In this document: piece after piece, positions 52,717-59,408 of the stretch
How positions within the stretch are numbered: position 1 is the first letter of the stretch
Layout of the letters: each line of letters opens with the position of its first letter
DNA from: CAZZBK01 sp964652155
GTDB lineage: Bacteria > Planctomycetota > Planctomycetia > Pirellulales > PNKZ01
Length of the DNA stretch: 64,000 nt
Direction: 5' to 3'
Assembly (NCBI GenBank): GCA_964652155.1
Contig: CAZZBK010000001.1
Span: 1 to 64,000 of the forward strand
Notes under the pieces: model-generated
What the model was told of the DNA's origin: nothing
Databases searched by the model: none
The model's input: the letters and a program-made list of their open reading frames with translations, nothing else
Program-made: the position numbers and the translations under genes

Positions 52717-53118
52717 TCAGAAGTCGGCCCGCGCCATGCGAACGTCGCGCACGTATTTATGGCAATTGACACACTTGAAGGTCATTTCCATGTAGGCCAA
52801 CGCGGCACCATCGATGTTCTTCTTGCGTGCCGCCTCGCCGAGTGCGTTCGCCGCGCGGCGAAACTCGCCGCTGTGCTGCAAATACTCTGGCGTCTGCAGT
52901 ACTTGCCACGTCGCGGCCTGGCTCAATAAACTCAAATCCTGGGCCTGCTTTTCGATCAACGGAAAGTTTTCCAGGACGATGCCTTCCAGAACCTTTTGCG
53001 AATGATCCAGCTTCAATCGCATGAAATCCGACACTTGATTTGGCGGCGCGGTGTCACCCGGCAGCGCAAAGATCAAGCCCGCAATTAAAACGAGCGCGAG
53101 GCAAATCGTGCGGCGCAT
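52717..53118 (-). CDS. cytochrome c'-like periplasmic protein
   Basis: A 133-residue exported protein with a signal peptide (MRRTICLALVLIAGLIFALP), a four-helix-bundle pattern and one heme c attachment site near the C-terminus (FKCVNCHKYVRD). Position of the CxxCH close to the end is that of cytochrome c'. Such proteins bind NO or CO and protect against nitrosative stress. An AAGGAA ribosome site is six bases before the ATG. Neighbours are hemerythrin-like and UspA proteins, in keeping with a gas- or redox-stress role. Confidence 0.8.
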   Translation of the reverse strand: MRRTICLALVLIAGLIFALPGDTAPPNQVSDFMRLKLDHSQKVLEGIVLENFPLIEKQAQDLSLLSQAATWQVLQTPEYLQHSGEFRRAANALGEAARKKNIDGAALAYMEMTFKCVNCHKYVRDVRMARADF

Positions 53119-53173
53119 GGTCATTTCCTTGTCGTGATAGTTGGCAGAACAGAGTCCGTACGTGGGTCGATCG

Positions 53174-53647
53174 TTAGAGATCGCCCCCTTGATCTTCGTT
53201 AAAAGCGATTTGCAATAAGCGGTTCTCGGCCGATTCGTGCGCCTTGAGCCGCTTGGCAAATTGTTCGTAATCGGCCTTGAGTCGCACCCATGTCACCTGC
53301 GGCGGATCGCAGCACGCTGCGTCGCTGAGCATGTGCGAAGCGAGCGTCAAAAACTCGGCATGTTGTCGTTGCAGGATGGTCGCCTGCGGCGCAAGCGACG
53401 GAGCGCGCGTGAGCGCCTCCTCTAGATAGCCGCCTAGCTCCTCTTGGGCAAAGTGCTTTTGCAACTGATCTCGCAGGGCGGTAATTTGTTCGCGCACGGC
53501 TGCAATCGCCGCCGCGTCGACTGCCGTGTCCGAGCATCGCCCGAGCGCGGCGTGGATTCGATCCACGACGGCGTGCAGGTGCTCGTGCTCGCTTACCGCC
53601 TGCAAGTAGATCGGGTTCGATGTGTGGAGGTGTACGCCGTTGTTCAT
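53174..53647 (-). CDS. hemerythrin-like (HHE) domain protein
   Basis: A 157-residue all-helical protein with the HHE metal-ligand pattern spread over four helices: EHEHLHAVVDRIH, QLQKHFAQEELGGYLEE, LQRQHAEFLTLASHM and KAHESAENRLLQIA. It may bind a di-iron centre and oxygen or NO. Its ATG overlaps the uspA stop codon by one base, so the two are translationally coupled. A longer frame was rejected because it runs into uspA. Confidence 0.8.
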   Translation of the reverse strand: MNNGVHLHTSNPIYLQAVSEHEHLHAVVDRIHAALGRCSDTAVDAAAIAAVREQITALRDQLQKHFAQEELGGYLEEALTRAPSLAPQATILQRQHAEFLTLASHMLSDAACCDPPQVTWVRLKADYEQFAKRLKAHESAENRLLQIAFNEDQGGDL

Positions 53648-54102
53648 TACGTGCTCCCCATGGGTTTCTGACTGGCAACTCGTGGTCGGCCCTTCATCAC
53701 CAGCACCGGACACGACGCGCGGCGCATGATCGACTCCGTGACACTGCCGAGCAGCAATCGCGCCAAACCGGTGCGACCATGACTACCGAGAACGATCAGG
53801 TCGGCATGCTCCTTCTGAGCCAGTTCGACGATGCTATCTGCCGGCTCGCCCATGAGCAGGCGGTGCTCATAGGCCACTGCGGGGTCTGTCGGCTTGACTT
53901 TAGCCAGCATCTGCTTGAGCGTGTCGATGTCGGGCTCGGGCAGGCCGTAGTAATAATCGCCCGCCCCGTAAGCGATCGCCGGCTCCTGCACATGCGCGAT
54001 GAGCAGGCGTGAGCCCTCTTCTCGGGCCAACTGGGTTGCATAGTGCAACGCGTCGTCTCCCAGTGTCGAAAAATCCGTGGGGAAAATAATCGTCTTGCTC
54101 AT
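53647..54102 (-). CDS. universal stress protein (UspA family)
   Basis: A 151-residue single-domain Usp with the ATP-binding type signature: Asp in IIFPTDFSTLGDDAL and the loop GSHGRTGLARLLLGSVTE before SCPVLVMKG. It begins the leftward four-gene unit uspA-hemerythrin-cytochrome-kinase. A sigma-54-type promoter lies 53 bases upstream, and a 17-bp enhancer-like element lies about 126 bases further. Confidence 0.92.
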   Translation of the reverse strand: MSKTIIFPTDFSTLGDDALHYATQLAREEGSRLLIAHVQEPAIAYGAGDYYYGLPEPDIDTLKQMLAKVKPTDPAVAYEHRLLMGEPADSIVELAQKEHADLIVLGSHGRTGLARLLLGSVTESIMRRASCPVLVMKGRPRVASQKPMGST

Positions 54103-54154
54103 GATGGCGTCCCTGTTCTGAAAATGGACGATCGCGGGTCCTGAAATACTATAG

Positions 54155-54170
54155 TGCTAATCTAATGCCA
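54155..54170 (-). promoter_or_regulatory. sigma-54-type promoter (-24/-12) for the uspA unit
   Basis: The minus strand reads TGGCATTAGATTAGCA, which matches TGGCACG-N4-TTGCW at 9 of 12 fixed positions with exact GG-N10-GC spacing. The -12 end is 52 bases from the uspA ATG. Confidence 0.6.
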
Positions 54171-54295
54171 GATGCCGATATTGCCTAAAAAACTGGAGCA
54201 AAGTACAGGCCCCAACGGGCGAAAAGCCTCAATCTCGACCTTGTAACGATCCTCAGGAAGGAATCTTCCCATCGCGCTTCTCCGCACATCTGTGT

Positions 54296-54312
54296 GCGAT
54301 ATTGCACACCGG
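54296..54312. promoter_or_regulatory. enhancer-like element, copy 1
   Basis: GCGATATTGCACACCGG recurs at 55887-55903 with two mismatches. This copy is part of a dyad (GTGTGC-N6-GCACAC, 54292-54309) that also fits TGT-N10-ACA. It lies about 126 bases upstream of the uspA -24 element and 140 bases before the activator gene. Confidence 0.6.
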
Positions 54313-54452
54313 CGATGGGATCGAAGCCCCTGCGAAGCGGAAATGAGACCGGGTTTTTTCTAATTGCCGTGTCGTCAGCGCTTCGGAACAAAGATTGCTC
54401 CCTGGGGAAAGGCATGGGTTCGCGCGTCCGACGTTGCCTGGCTGAGGCCCCG

Positions 54453-55856
54453 ATGACCGATCGTCATTTTCCATCGCAGGTTGTTTTGCTCCTGGTTGCG
54501 GACGACGACGTGCGTCGCGGCAGCTTGACACAGCAGTTCGGAGAGTTGGGCTATCACGTCGTCGATGCCGCGAACGAGTCGTCAGCGCTGCAGCGGCTCG
54601 ATCAGTGGCACTTCGATGTCGCATTGCTTGCCCTGGGGCCGGTCACGACCGTTGGCAACGCGCTGCTTGAGCAGATCAAGCGATGTCAGCCCGAGTGCGA
54701 AGTCGTTTTGCACGCCAGCGATACGCGCATCGAAGCCGCGGTCCAAGCCATGAAGCTTGGGGCATTCGACTACTTGGCCAGTGCCTGCTCTCGTGAGGCG
54801 TTGGAGCGCGCCGTCGAACAAGCGGCGCAGCGGCGTCAATTGATCCAAGAAAACACGCGGCTCAAGCAGGTCCTGCAACGAACCCAAGTCCTGACGGACA
54901 TGGTGGGCGAATCGCCGCCGATGCAGGAGTTGTTACGGCTAATCGACCGAGCCGGGCCCACCGGCAAACCGGTGTTGATCCTCGGAGAAAGCGGTTCCGG
55001 CAAGGAACTTGTCGCCCGGGCCCTGCATAGTCGCAGCCCTCGCGCTGATCGGCCGCTGGTCATCATCAACTGCGCGGCATTGGCCGAGTCACTCTTGGAT
55101 AGCGAATTGTTCGGGCACGAAAAGGGCGCGTTTACCGACGCTTTGACCGCCAAGTCGGGGCTCTTGGAGCTGGCGGACGGCGGGACGCTGTTGATTGACG
55201 AAATCGGCGAGATGTCGCCCCTCCTCCAGGCAAAATTGCTCCGCGTGCTCGAAGACGGTTCGCTCCGACGCGTGGGATCGACTCAAGAACGGCGGGTCGA
55301 CGTGCGCTTGCTCGCGGCTACGCACCGTGATTTGAACACCGAGGTCCACTGTGGCCGATTCCGTGAAGACCTGTACTATCGAATCAATCTACTCACACTC
55401 CACGTTCCACCGCTGCGCGATCGCGCTGGGGATGTGCAGCTGCTCATCCGACGATATTTAGGGCCCCGCTGGCAAATCGAGCCGGCCGCCTTGATGGCGA
55501 TGCAACGATATTCCTGGCCAGGCAATGTGCGACAACTCATCAACGTGCTTGAACGGGCTAAAATTCTGGCCAACGACGGGCAGATCGAAGTGACTCATCT
55601 ACCACGCGAACTACTCTCGCCCCCCGCAAACGATGAGCACCACAAGAGTGTCTCGACGGTGATGTCCGGGAACGATGTCTCGCTGGCCGCCGTCGAGCGG
55701 GCACACGTGCTCGAAGTCTTGCAGCGCGAACGCGGCAATAAATCGCGGGCAGCCCGAGTGCTCGGGGTCAATCGCCGTAGCTTGTATCGCCTGCTCGAAC
55801 GCTTTGACATCGAGCCCCCGGCAGCTTCGAACCCCACGCCGGGGCCAACGGCTTGA
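54453..55856 (+). CDS. sigma-54-dependent activator with an aspartate-less receiver
   Basis: A 467-residue NtrC-type protein. The N-terminal receiver keeps the acidic cluster (VADDDVRRG) but has Ala at about 60 in place of the phospho-acceptor Asp (FDVALLALGPVTT), and Ser at about 111 in place of the Lys. The AAA+ domain has Walker A LGESGSGKELVARAL, GAFTDA in place of GAFTGA, Walker B GGTLLIDEIGEM and the arginine-rich late motifs. The C-terminus is a Fis-type HTH (RNKSRAARVLGVNRRSLYRL). It probably acts without phosphorylation. The ATG at 54453 was chosen; another at 54414 is possible. Confidence 0.9.
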   Translation: MTDRHFPSQVVLLLVADDDVRRGSLTQQFGELGYHVVDAANESSALQRLDQWHFDVALLALGPVTTVGNALLEQIKRCQPECEVVLHASDTRIEAAVQAMKLGAFDYLASACSREALERAVEQAAQRRQLIQENTRLKQVLQRTQVLTDMVGESPPMQELLRLIDRAGPTGKPVLILGESGSGKELVARALHSRSPRADRPLVIINCAALAESLLDSELFGHEKGAFTDALTAKSGLLELADGGTLLIDEIGEMSPLLQAKLLRVLEDGSLRRVGSTQERRVDVRLLAATHRDLNTEVHCGRFREDLYYRINLLTLHVPPLRDRAGDVQLLIRRYLGPRWQIEPAALMAMQRYSWPGNVRQLINVLERAKILANDGQIEVTHLPRELLSPPANDEHHKSVSTVMSGNDVSLAAVERAHVLEVLQRERGNKSRAARVLGVNRRSLYRLLERFDIEPPAASNPTPGPTA

Positions 55857-55886
55857 TAGCGTGCGGTGACCTGTGCGTGCGTTGTG

Positions 55887-55903
55887 GCGACATGGCACAC
55901 CGG
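55887..55903. promoter_or_regulatory. enhancer-like element, copy 2
   Basis: GCGACATGGCACACCGG matches copy 1 at 15 of 17 positions. It overlaps a perfect 14-bp palindrome (GCACACCGGTGTGC, 55895-55908). It lies about 118 bases upstream of the sigma-54 element at 56021, a normal distance for an activator site. Confidence 0.6.
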
Positions 55904-56020
55904 TGTGCTGGTCCGTCACGCAGGTCGCCCCGAGCGTTCGATCACGTTTTGCCTTGAGAATTGCCCTAACCTTAAATCCAAGTTGAGCCTGGAGTGTTGC
56001 GGCCGTTTTTAGTTCGACTC

Positions 56021-56036
56021 TGGCACGCCAGATGCC
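56021..56036 (+). promoter_or_regulatory. sigma-54 promoter (-24/-12) for the small protein / ATPase unit
   Basis: TGGCACGCCAGATGCC matches TGGCACG-N4-TTGCW at 10 of 12 fixed positions, including a perfect -24 half, with exact GG-N10-GC spacing. It stands 64 bases before the small membrane-protein ATG. Confidence 0.7.
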
Positions 56037-56100
56037 CTGGATGTGTCTCAGCGTGAGCCAACGGTGTGCTTACGGCGTCTTAAATGAAGGTCATGTCGAG

Positions 56101-56301
56101 ATGTCCACTGCGGATCAAACGAACCATTCCTCGCTGCACAACATGTCATTAGGGCCAACATTTCGCCGATTTTCTCGCACTGAGCGGCTCTCGATGTTGC
56201 GCGAAGATCGGTCGGCCGGATTCTCGGTCTCGTGCATCCTGCTGGCCATTGTGACCGGGGGCATGCTGATGATGCTCTACACGGTCCTCGCCACAATGTA
56301 A
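56101..56301 (+). CDS. 66-residue single-helix membrane protein
   Basis: This small ORF (MSTADQTNHSSLHNMSLGPT at the start) has a polar N-terminus and one C-terminal membrane helix (FSVSCILLAIVTGGMLMMLY). AAGG precedes the ATG. It lies between a sigma-54-type promoter and a metal P-type ATPase on the same strand. Family and role are not recognised. Location suggests an accessory subunit of the ATPase or an unrelated envelope stress peptide. The frame continues upstream to 56032, but the shorter start fits the promoter. Confidence 0.55.
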   Translation: MSTADQTNHSSLHNMSLGPTFRRFSRTERLSMLREDRSAGFSVSCILLAIVTGGMLMMLYTVLATM

Positions 56302-56394
56302 TCTCAGGCCTGTGCTTTGTCGCTGCCCCGGGTACACTGCTGGCATTCGTTGGTCGGACGATTTGCCGCCTGTTGACTCCGGAGCCGAGTTTCG

Positions 56395-58236
56395 ATGCGA
56401 CTATCCGCCGTGATCCTGGGCTTGTCGCTCGCGGGGCTCGTCGTGCATGGGTTGCTGCGTTGGTGGATCGTCGATCCGACGTGGCTCTCTCGATACGCCG
56501 ATTGGCCACTCTACGTGGTGCTCTGGGGAGGCGGCGCGCCGCTGGTGGTCGATTTGCTCGCCAAACTGGCCCAGCGCCAGTTCGGCAGCGATCTGCTCGC
56601 CGGGCTGTCGATTGTCACGTCGGTGATGCTGCACGAGTACCTGGCGGGCGCGGTGGTTGTGCTCATGCTGTCCGGAGGTGCGACGCTCGAAGCCTTTGCC
56701 GTCCGACGCGCGCGGAACGTGCTCGAGGCGCTGGCCAAGCGAATGCCCACCTTGGCGCATCGCAAGCTCGACGGTCGATTGGAAGATGTGTCCATCGACG
56801 CGATCGTAATGGGCGATCAGGTCGTCGTCTTTCCGCATGAATCATGCCCCGTCGACGGCACGGTGACCGACGGTCAGGGCTCGATGGACGAGTCTTTCTT
56901 GACCGGCGAACCGTATCGCGTTTCCAAAGCACCCGGCGCGAGCGTCATTTCCGGAGCGATCAATGGCGAAACCGCGCTCACCCTTCGGGCCGAGAAGCCC
57001 GCGCGCGACTCACGCTACGCGCAAATCATGCAGGTCATGCGCGAGTCGGAGCAGCATCGACCACGCATGCGTCGGCTGGGCGATCAACTGGGCGCAATCT
57101 ACACGCCCATCGCCATCGGCTTGGCTGCCTTGGCGTGGTGGTCGAGCGGTGAATCACTCCGCTTTCTGGCGGTGCTTGTGGTCGCGACCCCTTGTCCGCT
57201 GCTGATCGCCATCCCCGTGGCGATCATTGGTTCGATTTCACTCGCGGCCCGCCGCGGAATCATCATCCGCGATCCGGTCGTCTTGGAGAAGCTCAACACC
57301 TGCCGCGTGGCAATCTTCGACAAGACGGGGACCCTGACCTACGGGCAGCCGGAGTTGACCGAGGTGCTGCCAGCCCCGGGGTTCACCGCCGAGCAGATCC
57401 TGCGCGACACGGCCTCACTGGAGCGTTACTCCAAACACCCGCTGGCAACTGCCGTGTTGCAAGCGGCAAAGCAACGGCAATGGGTGCTCTGCGATGCGAC
57501 GGAGGTTCGCGAGCCGCCAGGGCAAGGGCTGCAAGGCCTGGTCAACGCGCGGCATGTCACGGTGACCCATCGCAAGCAGGTACTGCTCACGCATCCCGAT
57601 GTCGCCGAGCGTTTGCCTCCCATCGCGCCGGGCATGGAGTGCCTGATCCTCGTCGATCAGCGCTATGCCGGGGTGTTGCGCTTTCGCGATCAACCACGCC
57701 AGGACAGTCACGGCTTTGTCGCTCACCTGCGGCCCAAGCATCGACTGCAACGCATCATGCTCCTCTCGGGCGATCGAGCAAGCGAAGTGCAATACCTGGC
57801 TGAGCTTGTGGGCATTCGTGAAGTGTTTGCCAGCCAGACTCCGCAACAAAAACTTGAGTTGGTGCGGCGCGAGACGGCACAAGCCCCAACCATGTTCGTC
57901 GGCGACGGCATCAACGACGCGCCGTCGCTCGCGGCCGCCACGGTGGGCATTGCCATGGGCAACAATGATGTCACCTCTGCCGCGGCGGGCGCTGTTATCA
58001 TGGAAAGTTCGATCGCCAAAGTTGACGAACTATTGCACTTGGCGGCCCATTTGCGTCGCGTCGTGCTGCAAAGTGCGGTCGGCGGAATGTTGCTGAGCTT
58101 GGTCGGCATGCTATTCGCCGCCGCGGGTTGGCTCCCCCCTGTGACCGGCGCGCTCATTCAGGAGGCGATTGACGTGCTGGCGGTGCTCAATGCTCTGCGG
58201 ACGTCCCGGCTGCCCAACAAGATCGTCGACTTCTGA
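56395..58236 (+). CDS. heavy-metal P1B-type ATPase lacking N-terminal metal-binding domain
   Basis: A 613-residue pump. Eight membrane helices, the actuator motif FLTGEP, the metal-site motif TPCPL (Cys about 267), the phosphorylation site DKTGT (Asp about 309), the HP motif KHPLA and GDGINDAPSL are present. No HMA domain or His-rich leader precedes the first helix. The TPC form differs from the usual CPC of copper pumps and the CPC/SPC of zinc and cobalt pumps, so the metal is undefined. GGAG lies ten bases before the ATG. It converges on the cbb3 accessory genes and may share their control. Confidence 0.88.
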   Translation: MRLSAVILGLSLAGLVVHGLLRWWIVDPTWLSRYADWPLYVVLWGGGAPLVVDLLAKLAQRQFGSDLLAGLSIVTSVMLHEYLAGAVVVLMLSGGATLEAFAVRRARNVLEALAKRMPTLAHRKLDGRLEDVSIDAIVMGDQVVVFPHESCPVDGTVTDGQGSMDESFLTGEPYRVSKAPGASVISGAINGETALTLRAEKPARDSRYAQIMQVMRESEQHRPRMRRLGDQLGAIYTPIAIGLAALAWWSSGESLRFLAVLVVATPCPLLIAIPVAIIGSISLAARRGIIIRDPVVLEKLNTCRVAIFDKTGTLTYGQPELTEVLPAPGFTAEQILRDTASLERYSKHPLATAVLQAAKQRQWVLCDATEVREPPGQGLQGLVNARHVTVTHRKQVLLTHPDVAERLPPIAPGMECLILVDQRYAGVLRFRDQPRQDSHGFVAHLRPKHRLQRIMLLSGDRASEVQYLAELVGIREVFASQTPQQKLELVRRETAQAPTMFVGDGINDAPSLAAATVGIAMGNNDVTSAAAGAVIMESSIAKVDELLHLAAHLRRVVLQSAVGGMLLSLVGMLFAAAGWLPPVTGALIQEAIDVLAVLNALRTSRLPNKIVDF

Positions 58237-58242
58237 ATGCGA

Positions 58243-58728
58243 TTAAGGAGCGTCGGGTGGTTGGATCGACAACGCGGCATACGCCAGCAGTCCACCCACG
58301 ATGTTCAATATCACCACCAGCGTGGCGACACCGTAGAGGGTGCGCGTGCCATCGTCGAGCTTGGCCTGGGTGCCCGCTTTCGTTGCGCCGCGGAACTGAT
58401 ACACAATCGTGCCGCAAACCCAAGACCAATGGAGCATCACGTGTACCAGGATACCGAGTGCGAGCAAGGCCATGAGGTTAAACTGCACTTGCCCCCAACC
58501 GTCGATATCCATGCCCCAGAGGGTCCAGTGACTGGCGTTGCTGGCCGCCGGAAAGATGAATCGCAGCACGACGCTGACCCAGGCCAGGGCTAAAAACAGC
58601 ACCAGCAAGAGCATGTCCAAGAGCAAATTCACAACCGCTCGCGACAACGATTTGAACATGGTCCGACTCGGCGCGGCGGCGGCGGTTGTCATCTCAGGCG
58701 TGTTTGACGTTAATGACACAGCGGACAT
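58243..58728 (-). CDS. DUF4405-type membrane protein
   Basis: A 161-residue protein with three or four membrane helices. The segment LALAWVSVVLRFIFPAASN then WGMDIDGWGQVQFNLMALLALG and the HVMLHWSWV motif resemble DUF4405 proteins, which have membrane histidines similar to small b-type cytochromes. It overlaps the end of the SafE-like gene by 19 bases, so it is the last gene of the cbb3 cluster. The longer open frame to 59358 is a shadow of the SafE gene and was not used. Confidence 0.7.
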   Translation of the reverse strand: MSAVSLTSNTPEMTTAAAAPSRTMFKSLSRAVVNLLLDMLLLVLFLALAWVSVVLRFIFPAASNASHWTLWGMDIDGWGQVQFNLMALLALGILVHVMLHWSWVCGTIVYQFRGATKAGTQAKLDDGTRTLYGVATLVVILNIVGGLLAYAALSIQPPDAP

Positions 58729-59408
58729 ACCCCGGCTGAGGACGATGGAGTTGACCACAGTTGCACGCCGCGGGCGACGGAGAGCCCGCCGGTCAAAATG
58801 ACGCAACAGGCCGCCAGCCGAAACAAGGTCTGTCGCGTCCCGACCCCCACCCAGTGCGCGCCACAGCCGGCCAAGATCATCATCGGCGCGGTACCGGCCC
58901 CGAATGCAGCCATATAGGCCAGACTGTGCATCAGATTGCCACTTGCCGCCGCCAGCGCGAGAAATGAATAGACGAGGCCGCACGGGAGAAACCCCGTCAT
59001 GAGCCCCGCGCAGAAGCTGGCCCACGCGCCCTGCTGACGAAAAAAGGGCGCAAACCAACTGCTCGCCAAGCAGCCGGCTTTGGGTTGGGAGCGTCTTGGC
59101 CAACGGATCCAGCCGACGGTGACCAGTCCTTGTCCGATCAATAAGACGCCGGCAACCAGGGCCAGGGCAGCCTGCGAATGTGCAAGGTAACCGTTCGCCG
59201 CGGTCAAACGCATCCCGGCGTAACCGACAATGGCCCCTAGGACTGAGTAGGTAAAGATGCGTCCCAGCGTATAAATCAACTGGCTCGCCAACATCGAGCC
59301 GCGCGACGTGGTCGTCGAGCCAATGGCGATCGCAAAGCCGCCGCACATTCCTAGGCAATGCCCTGAGCCCAAGAGCCCGCCGAGAAAAACCAACGCCAAT
59401 TCATTCAT
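58710..59408 (-). CDS. TauE/SafE-like membrane protein of cbb3 cluster
   Basis: A 232-residue membrane protein with about six helices. The N-terminal GGLLGSGHCLGMCGGFAIAI and the central AGLMTGFLPCGLVYSFLALA are the paired Cys/Gly motifs of the sulfite-exporter/DsbD-like family that accompanies cbb3 oxidase and CcoI genes. It may move copper or reductant for oxidase assembly. It overlaps ccoI by four bases upstream. Confidence 0.78.
   Translation of the reverse strand: MNELALVFLGGLLGSGHCLGMCGGFAIAIGSTTTSRGSMLASQLIYTLGRIFTYSVLGAIVGYAGMRLTAANGYLAHSQAALALVAGVLLIGQGLVTVGWIRWPRRSQPKAGCLASSWFAPFFRQQGAWASFCAGLMTGFLPCGLVYSFLALAAASGNLMHSLAYMAAFGAGTAPMMILAGCGAHWVGVGTRQTLFRLAACCVILTGGLSVARGVQLWSTPSSSAGVCPLCH

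Noticed and set aside
53119..53173. sigma-54 promoter before the cytochrome gene (GG-N10-GC on the minus strand)
   Set aside because: Only the GG, TGC core and spacing match; the -24 half (CGGACT) is poor and the gene is inside an apparent operon.
54296..54312. CRP/FNR-type operator reading of GTGTGC-N6-GCACAC
   Set aside because: The arms and spacing do not match TTGAT-N4-ATCAA or TGTGA-N6-TCACA well, and the second copy shares only one arm; pairing with the sigma-54 promoters explains both copies better.
58729..59358. N-terminal extension of the DUF4405 frame to 59358
   Set aside because: It runs antiparallel in frame choice through the SafE-like gene and has no family similarity; the hydrophobic DUF4405 protein begins at 58728.
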